Below are positions 9,898 to 18,285 of a DNA stretch of 38,846 nt, one piece after another. The DNA is taken from NCBI GenBank assembly GCA_947167125.1, contig CAMVGT010000018.1, forward strand, positions 1-38,846, in the 5' to 3' direction. The position numbers and the translations under genes are program-made. Each line of letters begins with the position of its first letter. The stretch's first letter is position 1. Origin of the DNA: an uncultured Erysipelotrichaceae bacterium. Its GTDB lineage: Bacteria > Bacillota_I > Bacilli_A > Erysipelotrichales > Erysipelotrichaceae. The notes under the pieces were generated by a model. The model did not search any database. It had not been told where the DNA came from and worked only from the letters and a program-made list of their open reading frames with translations.

Positions 9898-11034
9898 TTA
9901 GTGTTCGTAGTGGGAAGCGACATCCTTGAGGAAGTCGATAATGGTCAGATGCTGAGGGCACACACCTTCGCACTGTCCGCATCCGATGCAATCAGAAGCT
10001 TTTCCGTTTTTGGATGCGAGAATTTCATAATTTGTGAAGTTGATCGTCCATCCTTTGCTGGAAAGATCTTCTCTCATGTCTTCGTTGTAAATGGAGAAGT
10101 ATTCAGGAATGCAGATATGCATCGGGCATCCTTCCGTGCAGTAGTGGCAGGATGTACAGGGGATTGTGATCTGACTGTTGATGATATCCGCAGCCTTGAA
10201 GCAGAGCTGTTTTTCTTCTTCTGTCAGAGGCTGGAAATCTTCCATATAGGAAGTATTGTTTTCCATCTGTTCCAGTGTGCTCATGCCGGAAAGTACAACC
10301 ATGACATTGGGCAGGCTTGCGGCAAAACGGATTGCCCAGGACGGCATTGTATATGACGGATCATGTGCTTCAAAGAGCTTCTGCGCTTCTGCCGGCAGCT
10401 TCGCAAGTGTTCCGCCTTTGACCGGCTCCATGACAATGACCGGCTTGCCGTGCTTTTCAGCAACTTCATAGACTTTCCTGGACTGAATCCATTTGCTTTC
10501 CCAGTCAAGATAATTGATCTGCAGCTGGACAAATTCCATCTCCGGATGCTTTGTCAGAATATCATCCAGAAGTTCCGGTGTATCGTGATAGGAGAAGCCT
10601 ACATGCTTCACAAGTCCCTGTGCTTTCTTTTCCAGCATCCAGCTGAAGCAGTCGAATTCTTCATATTTACCGATCATGCTTTCTTCAATACCGTGCAGAA
10701 GATAGTAGTCAAAATAGCCGGCACCGGTTTTTCTCAGCTGTTCATTGAATACCTTGTCACGGTCTTCAAGGAAATTGAAGAAACCGGCATGAAGCTTTGT
10801 GGCAAGGGTGAAGCTTTCACGGGGATAGCGGTCGACAAGGGCTTCCTTCGCAACATTTTCAGAAGCGAAGCCGTTGTACATCCAGGCTGTATCAAAATAG
10901 GTGAATCCTTTTTCCATGAACAGATCAACCATTTTCTTAACCTGTTCCACATCAACTGCTGCAGCGTTGTTCGGATCAAGTCTGGGCATTCTCATGAGTC
11001 CGAATCCTAATTTTTTAGCGGGTCTGAAATCCAT
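9898..11034 (-). CDS. Aldo/keto reductase with C-terminal [4Fe-4S] ferredoxin domain
   Basis: 378 residues. Residues 1-270 form the AKR barrel with an intact tetrad: Asp48, Tyr53, Lys80 and His114. The tail carries CTSCHYCTEGCP near 300 and CIGCGQCEGVCP near 350, which is enough cysteines for two iron-sulfur clusters. Proteins of this kind occur in anaerobes and are expected to pass electrons between clusters and a carbonyl or alcohol substrate; the substrate is unknown. AGGAGGAC precedes the start. It lies 34 bases downstream of the lipoprotein gene in the same minus-strand operon. Confidence 0.9.
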   Translation of the reverse strand: MDFRPAKKLGFGLMRMPRLDPNNAAAVDVEQVKKMVDLFMEKGFTYFDTAWMYNGFASENVAKEALVDRYPRESFTLATKLHAGFFNFLEDRDKVFNEQLRKTGAGYFDYYLLHGIEESMIGKYEEFDCFSWMLEKKAQGLVKHVGFSYHDTPELLDDILTKHPEMEFVQLQINYLDWESKWIQSRKVYEVAEKHGKPVIVMEPVKGGTLAKLPAEAQKLFEAHDPSYTMPSWAIRFAASLPNVMVVLSGMSTLEQMENNTSYMEDFQPLTEEEKQLCFKAADIINSQITIPCTSCHYCTEGCPMHICIPEYFSIYNEDMREDLSSKGWTINFTNYEILASKNGKASDCIGCGQCEGVCPQHLTIIDFLKDVASHYEH

Positions 11035-11068
11035 AATGTCCTCCTCTTTTTTCGTTACAGTTTCAGCT

Positions 11069-11578
11069 TTATTCGATTGTGATTTTTATTGTGCATTCCG
11101 GTACATCCAGAAGGCTTCTCAGTTCTTCGTCTGAAGAATACACCATTGTGCCGAGCTTTGTATAGGCCCATGTGTTGTTTCCGTAAAACAGAACCATCTG
11201 ACTGCCTGTATACAGCATGATGTCACCGGGCTGCGCGGTCTGTCTGACATCATTGCTGGAAAGTCTGTGTCCGATGTCACCGACCTGTTCCCATCCGCCG
11301 TAGGCAGATGTTTCAATATAAAGCGGCTCATCTCTGACAAGGTTCTTCAATTCCTGCACAGCCGCGTTGTCTTCCCATTTCACTTCAGTTTCAATATCGT
11401 TGATATACAGTTTCATGATCATTTCTTCCTCTGTTTCTGCAGTTTCTTCTTTCTCAACTGCCGGTGTTTCCTGAATCTCCGCTTCTTCCGTTTCCTGCGG
11501 CTGTGTTTCTGCTGTCTGCTGTGCGCATCCGCATAGCAGCAGGAATCCGGCAGACAGGATTGCCATCATTTTCTTCAT
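11069..11578 (-). CDS. Lipoprotein with cyclophilin-like domain
   Basis: 169 residues. The start MKKMMAILSAGFLLLCGC gives a signal peptide with a lipobox-like end, with Cys18 the likely lipidated residue. A Glu/Thr-rich linker of about 35 residues follows. The C-terminal part (MKLYINDIETEVKWEDNAAVQELKNL to the end) matches the cyclophilin-like family, with the characteristic GGWEQVGDIGHRLSSNDV and GDIMLYTGSQMVLFYGNN segments. The ATG is 1 base past the stop of the upstream reductase with no strong ribosome site, so coupling is likely. Its place between two ferredoxin-type reductases suggests a linked extracytoplasmic role. Confidence 0.8.
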   Translation of the reverse strand: MKKMMAILSAGFLLLCGCAQQTAETQPQETEEAEIQETPAVEKEETAETEEEMIMKLYINDIETEVKWEDNAAVQELKNLVRDEPLYIETSAYGGWEQVGDIGHRLSSNDVRQTAQPGDIMLYTGSQMVLFYGNNTWAYTKLGTMVYSSDEELRSLLDVPECTIKITIE

Positions 11579-11579
11579 T

Positions 11580-12674
11580 CTATTCACCGAAATATTCTCT
11601 GATTTCCTGCATCTTTTCACTTTGTCTGACATGGAACGGACAGCGCGAATCGCAATGTCCGCATCCGACACAGTCAGATGCTTTCTTTTCCAATGTACGG
11701 TAATGTTCTTCGGCCATACTGTCACCGGCTATGGCAAGATCATAATACTTGTTGATCAGGCCGATATCCAGTCCCATCGGACATGGCTTGCAATGATTGC
11801 AGTAGACGCATTTTCCTTTGATGGAGAAAGATGCGGAAGATGTGATTTCCGAATAATCCAGATCTTCTTCTTTCTGATCATAATAGGCAAGAAGTTTCTT
11901 TACTTCTTCAACGGATGATGCCCCGGGCAGTACTGCCAGAACACCCGGTCTGTCCAGTGCGTATCTGATGCATTGATAAACAGTCATCGCTTTGCCGAAA
12001 GGTGAAACGGACGCATCGAGCAGCTGACCGCCGGAGAACGGCTTCATGACTGTGATGCCGATGCCTTCTTTCTCGCATCTGCGGTAAATCTCTGCCCTTT
12101 CATCCTTTTCGCCATAGGCATATTCACCCTGGCCGCAATCGTAAGCAGGATTGACGGAAAACATGAGCATATCGATCAGTCCTGTATCCAGAATTTTATG
12201 AATCACCTTCGGTGTATGGGAAGAAACGCCGATATGGCGGACAGTTCCCTTCTTTTTCATTTCCAGAAGATAATCCAGAATGCCGTTTTCCTGATAGGTT
12301 TCCCAGTCGGAAAGTTCATCCTGGCAATGAATGAATCCGTAATCGATATAGTCCGTCTTCAGTTCCTTCAGCATCTTTTCCACGGAAGCTTTGACTGTTT
12401 CGAGGTCCAGTGTCCATCCATATGTACCCTGTGAATAATCAGCCCCGAAATGAACCTGATAGAAAACATTCTTTCTTACATCCGCAAGCGCTTTGCCGAA
12501 GATCGGAAATGTCAGGCCGTCCCCTGCCGCAAGATCGAAATAATTGATTCCGTGTTCATAGGCATAGCGGACAGTTTCCGCTCCTTTTTCCAATCCTGCT
12601 TCATAAAGATAGGAAGTTCCGAAGCCGATCTCACTGATTCTGTCACCTGTTTTTCTGTTGATTCTGTATTCCAT
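11580..12674 (-). CDS. Aldo/keto reductase-like ferredoxin protein with altered active site
   Basis: 364 residues. The start at 12674 is set by AAGGAG seven bases upstream; an in-frame GTG six bases earlier is too close to it. The barrel is recognisable (INYFDLAAGDG, TDYIDYGFIHCQDE, VRHIGVSSHT) and the tail carries CVYCNHCKPCP and CVGCGHCDSRCP iron-sulfur motifs. The catalytic Tyr of the AKR tetrad is replaced (Asp52 in GDG) and the Lys position carries His75 (QVHFGA), while Asp47 and His116 remain. Ordinary NADPH carbonyl reduction is therefore doubtful. It leads the operon that continues into the lipoprotein and the second reductase. Confidence 0.85.
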   Translation of the reverse strand: MEYRINRKTGDRISEIGFGTSYLYEAGLEKGAETVRYAYEHGINYFDLAAGDGLTFPIFGKALADVRKNVFYQVHFGADYSQGTYGWTLDLETVKASVEKMLKELKTDYIDYGFIHCQDELSDWETYQENGILDYLLEMKKKGTVRHIGVSSHTPKVIHKILDTGLIDMLMFSVNPAYDCGQGEYAYGEKDERAEIYRRCEKEGIGITVMKPFSGGQLLDASVSPFGKAMTVYQCIRYALDRPGVLAVLPGASSVEEVKKLLAYYDQKEEDLDYSEITSSASFSIKGKCVYCNHCKPCPMGLDIGLINKYYDLAIAGDSMAEEHYRTLEKKASDCVGCGHCDSRCPFHVRQSEKMQEIREYFGE

Positions 12675-12825
12675 CTGCACACTCCTTCTTTGATTCAGAT
12701 GTTTCCTTATTTATTATAATTGGCAGAAATCCATGCACAAATACCGGTTGTGTATAGGAATCCATTCAGAAAATGCATACACACGATTCATTAGCAAATC
12801 TTATCAAAAAGACAGAAATCGCAAA

Positions 12826-12854
12826 TTGATGTGCTTCTCCTTATTTTTTATACT
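12826..12854 (+). promoter_or_regulatory. Sigma-A-type promoter of the SDR gene
   Basis: TTGATG (12826-12831) and TATACT (12849-12854) are spaced by 17 bases, 37 bases before the start codon. Confidence 0.65.
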
Positions 12855-12890
12855 GTGATTGTAAACAAAAAGAAAGATGAGGAAATAAAG

Positions 12891-13715
12891 ATGGCAAAAA
12901 CATGGATTATTACAGGCGCAAGCGCAGGCGGAATCGGTGAAGGCATCGCAAGAGCAGTTCTTGCCAAAGGCGATAACGCAGTCATCACAGCAAGATCCCT
13001 TTCCAAACTCGAAGCAATCGCAAATGATTATCCGGAAACATGTCTGCCGATGACACTGGACATGTCAGACCGTGAGCAGATGAAGGAACTTGTCGCAAAG
13101 ACAGTTGAAAAATTCGGAACAGTAGATGTTCTGATCAACAACGCCGGACACGGCTACCGTTCTTCCGTTGAAGAAGGCGAAGATGAAGCGATCCGCGAAC
13201 TGTTTGAAACAAATCTCTTCGGCCCCATCAACATGATCAAGGAAGTTCTTCCGATCATGAGAGAAAAAGGCGAAGGCGTCATCATGAATACCACCAGCAT
13301 CGCGGCAGAACGTTCCGCGATTGCCTCCGGATACTATGCATCCTCCAAGGCAGCCCTCGACTTACTGACCGATGGCCTGGCAAAGGAAGTCGCGCCGTTA
13401 GGCATCAGAGTTATGGTAATTGAACCGGGAGCTTTCCGTACACACTTCTATGATGAAGCCTACAAGGCAGCGCCTTTAAAGGTCGATGCCTATAAAGATA
13501 CAACATGGAAGAGAGCACAGGCAGTCAACCAGAGACAGCAGCCGGGTGATCCGATGAAAGCCGGCGAGCTGATTGTCAAAATGGCATTTGCGGAAGAAGC
13601 ACCGTTCAGACTCCTGCTCGGTGCAGATGCAGTCAAGGCAGTTGTCACAACAGCGGAAGGCAGAATTGAAGAAGCGAAGAAATTCGCAGCTGATTCCGAA
13701 AGCACCGGATTCTGA
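12891..13715 (+). CDS. Short-chain dehydrogenase/reductase
   Basis: 274 residues. The start at 12891 follows GAGGAAAT; the longer open frame upstream runs through the promoter. The catalytic Ser136, Tyr149 and Lys153 (YASSK) and the NNAG motif are present. The nucleotide-binding loop reads TGASAGGIGEG, one residue longer than the usual TGxxxGxG. It should oxidise or reduce a small alcohol or carbonyl with NAD(P). It is a single-gene unit with its own promoter and a good terminator. Confidence 0.9.
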   Translation: MAKTWIITGASAGGIGEGIARAVLAKGDNAVITARSLSKLEAIANDYPETCLPMTLDMSDREQMKELVAKTVEKFGTVDVLINNAGHGYRSSVEEGEDEAIRELFETNLFGPINMIKEVLPIMREKGEGVIMNTTSIAAERSAIASGYYASSKAALDLLTDGLAKEVAPLGIRVMVIEPGAFRTHFYDEAYKAAPLKVDAYKDTTWKRAQAVNQRQQPGDPMKAGELIVKMAFAEEAPFRLLLGADAVKAVVTTAEGRIEEAKKFAADSESTGF

Positions 13716-13733
13716 TTTAACAGATGCATGAAG

Positions 13734-13760
13734 CCGTGGAAATAAAATCCACGGTTTTTT
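13734..13760 (+). terminator. Rho-independent terminator
   Basis: CCGTGGA (13734-13740) pairs with TCCACGG (13748-13754), followed by six T. It ends the SDR transcript. Confidence 0.88.
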
Positions 13761-13795
13761 CTTGTACTGTCTGTTATAAGCTGTACCCTATACTC

Positions 13796-14179
13796 ATGAA
13801 CAATCAGGAACTCGCAAAGAAAACGGAAAGCATATTTGTATCGCAATGCTGGCACAGGGGTTATGCATCCCCTGTACAGGTTCTTCTGGACCTTGGATAT
13901 CTTTCAAAAAAGGATTATGAATCATGGCGGAAAGGAAATGTACCTTATCTGGAAAAGGTATGTCAGACCAATCTTTCCAAACTCTCATTCATCATGAAGC
14001 AGATCCGCTCCTGTGCTGTGAAATATCATTGCCGTCCATCCTTTACCGTTTATCATCGCAAAGGAAAGAAGCTTTGTTTTTCCAAAACCGGAGATCCGGG
14101 CATTGAAAAGAATTATGCGACACATTATGTCAACATGGATCTCAAAAAGAAAGATGAGACAGAAGAGACAGACGGATAA
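13796..14179 (+). CDS. Small conserved-looking protein of unknown function
   Basis: 127 residues starting MNNQELAKKTESIF. The segment WHRGYASPVQVLLDLGYLSKKDYESWRKGNVPYLEKVCQTNLSKLSFIMKQIR looks like a compact helical domain that I have an impression of seeing elsewhere, but I cannot assign a function. No signal peptide or membrane segment is present. No ribosome site is visible, and a TATACT lies 1 base before the ATG, so the mode of initiation is unclear. It is flanked by terminators on both sides, so it is a single-gene unit. Confidence 0.7.
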   Translation: MNNQELAKKTESIFVSQCWHRGYASPVQVLLDLGYLSKKDYESWRKGNVPYLEKVCQTNLSKLSFIMKQIRSCAVKYHCRPSFTVYHRKGKKLCFSKTGDPGIEKNYATHYVNMDLKKKDETEETDG

Positions 14180-14194
14180 AAGTCTGTCTTTTTT
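14166..14194 (+). terminator. Rho-independent terminator
   Basis: AGACAGAC (14166-14173) pairs with GTCTGTCT (14182-14189), followed by T residues. It ends the small-protein gene; the left arm overlaps its last codons. Confidence 0.85.
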
Positions 14195-14199
14195 CATAC

Positions 14200-14223
14200 G
14201 AAAAAAGCAGTCCGAAGACTGCT
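14200..14223 (-). terminator. Rho-independent terminator of the MATE gene
   Basis: On the minus strand AGCAGTC and GACTGCT pair around a TTCG tetraloop and are followed by a run of T. Confidence 0.88.
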
Positions 14224-14230
14224 GTAAGCG

Positions 14231-15613
14231 TCAGATCAGCTGATGGCTGAGCCACTTTCCGCTTCGTTCTCGGATGACCAGGATCATGCCCTTGAGCGCC
14301 CAGTCCATCACCATCGCGATGGCAATACCGATGACACCCATCTGTAATCCCAGACACAGCAGGAATGACATGGATGTACGGAAGATGACGGTGCAGAAGA
14401 TCGAAACATACATCGCGAATTTCACATCTCCGGCAGCCCGGAATCCGGCTGACATCGGTCCGAAGAAGGCGCCGATTGTACCGCAGAAGATGTTATGAAT
14501 AAAGACGATGATAATCAGCAGATGCCTTGTTTCTTCTGAAATATCATACAGCGGCAATAATACCGGCAATGCCAGCAGAACCAATGCATTCCATACAAAT
14601 GTCAGCGCGGTTGTCATCCGCAGAAGCTTCCATAAATAATATTTCGCAGCTTCCCTGTCCCCTGCTCCGATGCACTGGCCGATGACAGTGATAAAGATCG
14701 GACTCATGGAGCTGACGACAACAGCTGCCAGTGACCAGATTGTCTGGCCGATGCCGTTTGCGGCGATCTGGGCTGTTCCGAATGTTGCAATCAATGAACC
14801 GAGAACTACTTTTGCCATCTGGAACAGTCCGCCTTCAACCGCATTGGGAACAGCGACCTTCATGATTCTGGAAACCATTTCACTGTTGAAGGAAATGATC
14901 TTCTTCCATTCAATGAATACTTTGTTTTCTTTCGAAAAGCAGAGATATGTCATGATGCATGCGGCTGCGTACCAGGAGATGGTGGTGGGCCAGGCAACGC
15001 CTGCCGCACCGGCATGGAGTACAAAGATTCCGATTGCGTTTCCAACGATGTTGATGAGGTTCATGATCATCGATACACGCATCGTGACAGATGTTTTTCC
15101 CATCGAGCGGTATAATGCGGTTCCTGCGTTATAAACCGCATTTGCCGGGAAGGAAAGCGTGACGATCCAGAGATAGGTTTCACACGCCTGCATAACAGCC
15201 GGATCCACACTCGGATACAGCAGATGCAGGATTGTCTTTCCAAGCAGGAGCAGAAGGATCATCAGCACAATGGAGATGGTAAAGGAGACCAGGAATACCT
15301 GCGAAGCAGCAGTATTTCCGTTTTCACGGTCATCTCTTCCGATATACTGTGCCACGATGACTCCTCCGCCGGCACCCAGCGAAGAGAATACAAGAATGAA
15401 GATCGTATAAATCATGGTATCCAGCGAAACACCGGAGACGGTCGCTTCACCGGCATGCGAGACCATCATCGTATCCGCAAGGCCGACAACCATCAACAAC
15501 AATTGTTCGATAAACAGCGGAATCATCATCCGCCGCAGCTGGCTGTTGGAAAACCGCTTGCGGCTGTCATCGATCTGATTCTTCGGTTCAATCCACTTTT
15601 CAATCCATTCCAT
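14231..15613 (-). CDS. MATE family multidrug/toxin exporter
   Basis: 460 residues with about 12 membrane segments in two homologous halves. The region MMIPLFIEQLLLMVVGLADTMMVSHAGE near residues 28-55 is the N-terminal MATE pattern, and PNAVEGGLFQMAKVVLGSLIATFGTAQIAANGIG begins the second half. It should export cationic drugs or metabolites in exchange for sodium or protons. The start at 15613 follows AGGAGG; upstream in-frame codons have no ribosome site and run through the promoter. It is a single-gene unit. Confidence 0.92.
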   Translation of the reverse strand: MEWIEKWIEPKNQIDDSRKRFSNSQLRRMMIPLFIEQLLLMVVGLADTMMVSHAGEATVSGVSLDTMIYTIFILVFSSLGAGGGVIVAQYIGRDDRENGNTAASQVFLVSFTISIVLMILLLLLGKTILHLLYPSVDPAVMQACETYLWIVTLSFPANAVYNAGTALYRSMGKTSVTMRVSMIMNLINIVGNAIGIFVLHAGAAGVAWPTTISWYAAACIMTYLCFSKENKVFIEWKKIISFNSEMVSRIMKVAVPNAVEGGLFQMAKVVLGSLIATFGTAQIAANGIGQTIWSLAAVVVSSMSPIFITVIGQCIGAGDREAAKYYLWKLLRMTTALTFVWNALVLLALPVLLPLYDISEETRHLLIIIVFIHNIFCGTIGAFFGPMSAGFRAAGDVKFAMYVSIFCTVIFRTSMSFLLCLGLQMGVIGIAIAMVMDWALKGMILVIRERSGKWLSHQLI

Positions 15614-15638
15614 GACAAAACCTCCTGTATGCATGGAT

Positions 15639-15667
15639 ATAATATTCCGATTTCCGGAAATGTCCAA
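15639..15667 (-). promoter_or_regulatory. MATE promoter with palindrome in the spacer
   Basis: On the minus strand TTGGAC (15667-15662) and TATTAT (15644-15639) are 17 bases apart. The spacer holds a perfect 12-bp palindrome, ATTTCCGGAAAT, at 15650-15661, well placed for a repressor or MerR-type activator. Confidence 0.65.
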
Positions 15668-15761
15668 TTTGCGGTTCTGATCATTTTGATAAGCTGAAGC
15701 GATCAGAAATGGCATCCTCCGGAAACAATATGGACAAATTCGATTTCAATGTGCCTCTTTG

Positions 15762-15790
15762 TTGTTTTCATCATTCTGCTGTGCTAGATT
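15762..15790 (+). promoter_or_regulatory. Probable promoter of the SGNH hydrolase gene
   Basis: TTGTTT (15762-15767) and TAGATT (15785-15790) are spaced by 17 bases, 31 bases before the start codon. Confidence 0.5.
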
Positions 15791-15821
15791 TCTTTATGCA
15801 CGTAAAACTGGAGAATTAATT

Positions 15822-16565
15822 ATGGAAAAAGCATATACAGAACAGAACGGAAATATTCTTTACGGAAAAAAATGGGCCGTCTGCGGCGACAGCTTCACAA
15901 GCGGCGTAACCGGAAATGTATTTGAGGACGGTTTCTGCAAAGGCATGCCGAAAACATATCCCTACTACATTGCGGAAAGAAACCATATGAAAATCGTCCG
16001 CTTCTTTGAAGGCGGCAGAACCCTCGGCTTCCCGGCTGACAACACATTCCATAACAGCCTGAGCGATCCGGAAGCGGATTATTATTACCGCAATATTCCT
16101 GAGGATGCGGATTATATTACCATCTATCTCGGCATCAATGATTCCCACCATGAACACGGCAAGGCAAAAGACGGTGAAGATCCTACCGGACCGATTCCGA
16201 TCGGCACAATGGACGATCAGACAGCAGCCACCTATTGCGGCGCATGGAATGAAATTCTTTCCTGGCTGATTGTCAACCGCCCCTTCGCCCACATCGGCAT
16301 TCTGGTTTCAAACGGATGCGACCGGGAAGAATACAGAACCGTACAGATCAATATGGCTGTGAAGTACGGTATTCCGTATATTGATTTAAACGGCGACCGC
16401 TTTACCCCGGTCATGATCCGTTCGCAGAATCCGGATATCGCACCGGAAGTCAAAAAAGCAGTCCTGTTAAAACAGGCAGTGGATTATCCGCACAATACCC
16501 ATCCTAATGATGAAGCACATGCCTATGAATCCTGCTTCATTGAAGATTTCCTGAGAAGAATCTGA
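15822..16565 (+). CDS. SGNH/GDSL-family hydrolase
   Basis: 247 residues. Block I is AVCGDSFTSG with nucleophile Ser24, block III is LGIND with Asn106, and the C-terminal block is HNTHPNDEAH with His227. The usual Asp three residues before that His is replaced by His224. No signal peptide is seen, so the enzyme is probably cytoplasmic. It is likely an esterase or acetyl-hydrolase on a sugar or small ester. The start at 15822 follows CTGGAGA. It is a single-gene unit ending in a shared terminator. Confidence 0.87.
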   Translation: MEKAYTEQNGNILYGKKWAVCGDSFTSGVTGNVFEDGFCKGMPKTYPYYIAERNHMKIVRFFEGGRTLGFPADNTFHNSLSDPEADYYYRNIPEDADYITIYLGINDSHHEHGKAKDGEDPTGPIPIGTMDDQTAATYCGAWNEILSWLIVNRPFAHIGILVSNGCDREEYRTVQINMAVKYGIPYIDLNGDRFTPVMIRSQNPDIAPEVKKAVLLKQAVDYPHNTHPNDEAHAYESCFIEDFLRRI

Positions 16566-16582
16566 ATATCTTATTTCAAATG

Positions 16583-16623
16583 AAAAGCCGGTTTTCACGG
16601 ATCTGTGAAACCGGCTGTTTATT
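16583..16623. terminator. Hairpin between convergent genes
   Basis: AGCCGGTTTTCAC pairs with GTGAAACCGGCT at 16586-16598 and 16605-16616, with a moderately T-rich tail on each strand. It serves the SGNH hydrolase and the DegV gene. Confidence 0.78.
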
Positions 16624-17470
16624 TCTTAGCAAAGAAAGCGACTGCGATAGCACCGGGACCGGCATAGGTTCCGATTGTGCTGCCGACTTCCGCCGTCTGT
16701 ATACATTCTTCATGTCCTTCATAAAGATATGCGGAATCATGAAGATATTTCTGCAGCAGATGATCATCCGTGCCGGTATATCCGACACATACAGGTCTTT
16801 CAAAATCAATGCCGCCGACTTTCGCAATCATCTCGCTGAGCATGTTGCCGCTCTTTTTCGAACCGCGCGCTTTGCCGAGAATCTTTACAATCCCATCTTC
16901 AATCGTCAGCACCGGCTTGATTGCCAGCAGATTTCCGGTGATTGCGGCTGCCGCGGAAAGACGGCCGCCGAGTCTCAGATATTCCAATGTATTGAATACT
17001 GCAATGACATGGGAATCTTTCAGTTCTTCACGGATAACGGACACAATTTCCTGTGCGCTTTTTCCTTCATCTCTCAACTCCACTGCCCTTGCGACAATGA
17101 TGTATTCGGAGATGCAGAACTGCTGTGTGTCAATGACAGTCACGCAGTCTTCATAATCCATCGCCGCCATGCAGGCGCTCTGATAGCATCCGGAGACGCC
17201 GCTGGACATGCAGAAACAGATCAGCTGATCGCCTGCTTCCCTGGCAGCTTTGAATTCCTGTTCATATTCAAACGGTGTGATCTGGGAAGTCTTGGGAATT
17301 TCATCCGTTTCCACAAGCTTCTCATAGAATTGCTTCGGCTTTAATGTTTTACCGTCCAGATATTCCTCTTCGCCGAAGCGCACTTTCAGAGGAATTACTT
17401 TAATACCCCATTTCTCTGCCGTTTCCTGTGAGATATCACTCGCGGAATCGGTCAGAATCCTGATACCCAT
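16619..17470 (-). CDS. DegV family fatty-acid-binding protein
   Basis: 283 residues, normal for DegV/FakB. The motifs TDSASD (7-12), SSGVSGCYQSA near 89-99, LEYLRLGGRLS near 162-172 and the C-terminal IGTYAGPGA are all present. These proteins hold a fatty acid for phosphorylation by FakA; no fakA gene lies in this window. The gene starts 2 bases after the MarR regulator stops, so it is the second gene of that operon and probably controlled by it. Confidence 0.92.
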   Translation of the reverse strand: MGIRILTDSASDISQETAEKWGIKVIPLKVRFGEEEYLDGKTLKPKQFYEKLVETDEIPKTSQITPFEYEQEFKAAREAGDQLICFCMSSGVSGCYQSACMAAMDYEDCVTVIDTQQFCISEYIIVARAVELRDEGKSAQEIVSVIREELKDSHVIAVFNTLEYLRLGGRLSAAAAITGNLLAIKPVLTIEDGIVKILGKARGSKKSGNMLSEMIAKVGGIDFERPVCVGYTGTDDHLLQKYLHDSAYLYEGHEECIQTAEVGSTIGTYAGPGAIAVAFFAKK

Positions 17471-17472
17471 TT

Positions 17473-17919
17473 CTATCTCTTCTCCTCCAGGTAGTTCACC
17501 ATAAACGTATTTACTTTATTCAGCATTTCATAGAAAGCGGTTCTTTCTTCTTCCGTCAATGACAGACCGATCGTGCTGACAGCGTCCGCAATCTTCGCGT
17601 CCATCTGCTGTGCTGCCTGCATGCCTTTGTCACTGAGGAACCACTTCCTTCTGTAAATCTTCTCATCGGATTCATCCACATAGGCAAACGCCATTTCCTC
17701 CATCTGGTTCATGTAGCGGGAAACCGCTGCCTTGTCGAGATCGGACAGCTGCGCAATATCTTTGGCAGTCAGCCCTTCCGGATGTTCGATGAGGATGTGA
17801 AGACAATCCACATGGCCGCTGCGCAGGCCGTACTGTTTCATCTCCTCCATTTTCATTTTCTGAAGATTCTGGTAGACAGTTGTAATCGATGATGTAAACC
17901 GGTCAAAACGTTCCTTCAT
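17473..17919 (-). CDS. MarR-family transcriptional regulator
   Basis: 148 residues. The winged helix spans about 30-100, with the recognition region LTAKDIAQLSDLDKAAVSRYMNQMEEMAFAYVDESDEKIYRRKWFLSDKG. The start at 17919 follows AGGAGGG eight bases upstream; an in-frame upstream extension overlaps the operator. Its own promoter carries two inverted repeats, one over the -35 and one over the start point, so autorepression is very likely. Pairing with a DegV/FakB gene suggests a lipid-responsive role like that of FabT, but this is inference. Confidence 0.92.
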   Translation of the reverse strand: MKERFDRFTSSITTVYQNLQKMKMEEMKQYGLRSGHVDCLHILIEHPEGLTAKDIAQLSDLDKAAVSRYMNQMEEMAFAYVDESDEKIYRRKWFLSDKGMQAAQQMDAKIADAVSTIGLSLTEEERTAFYEMLNKVNTFMVNYLEEKR

Positions 17920-17933
17920 ACAGCCCTCCTGTT

Positions 17934-17985
17934 TTGTTGATCTATCAACAACCTCATTGTAATGCATGTTTGTTGATCGGTCAAC
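17934..17985 (-). promoter_or_regulatory. MarR-DegV promoter with two operators
   Basis: On the minus strand TTGACC (17984-17979) and TACAAT (17961-17956) are spaced by 17 bases. Operator 1 (17934-17951) is TTGTTGAT-CT-ATCAACAA, a perfect inverted repeat over the start point. Operator 2 (17972-17985) is GTTGA-TCGG-TCAAC over the -35. Their centres are 36 bases apart. Both share TTGA-N4-TCAA. Confidence 0.8.
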
Positions 17986-18077
17986 GTTTGTGGAGTGACA
18001 TATATGGCAATCTGTGTAAATATTTTCATTTTTTGAAAATCCAAATCATTTTTATTGCGTGTTTCTGATTATTTTTA

Positions 18078-18106
18078 TTGAAATACCATGTAAGTAATGA
18101 TAATAT
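18078..18106 (+). promoter_or_regulatory. Promoter of the lysine operon
   Basis: TTGAAA (18078-18083) and TAATAT (18101-18106) are spaced by 17 bases, placing the start point right before the riboswitch. Confidence 0.72.
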
Positions 18107-18114
18107 CACTGCAT

Positions 18115-18270
18115 TGATAGAGGCGCGGAAACGACAAAGCCATGCAGAGCCGGCGGGCATTGGATGGATGGCTGCAGCAATTCCGCCGAACTGTTGTCCG
18201 GGGCACCGGGCAATGGTGGGCCGACGGAGAAGATCCGGCGGACTGTCTACGTATGTAGGAGTGCTATCTG
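18115..18270 (+). ncRNA. Lysine riboswitch (L-box) aptamer
   Basis: The 5' strand GATAGAGGCGCGG and the 3' strand GGAGTGCTATC form the P1 helix and match the conserved ends of the lysine aptamer. GC-rich helices and the GCCGACGGAG segment lie between them. The element sits between a promoter and a terminator directly upstream of lysA-dapA-dapB-ddh, so lysine binding should favour termination. Confidence 0.87.
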
Positions 18271-18285
18271 AAGGTGATTTTGATC

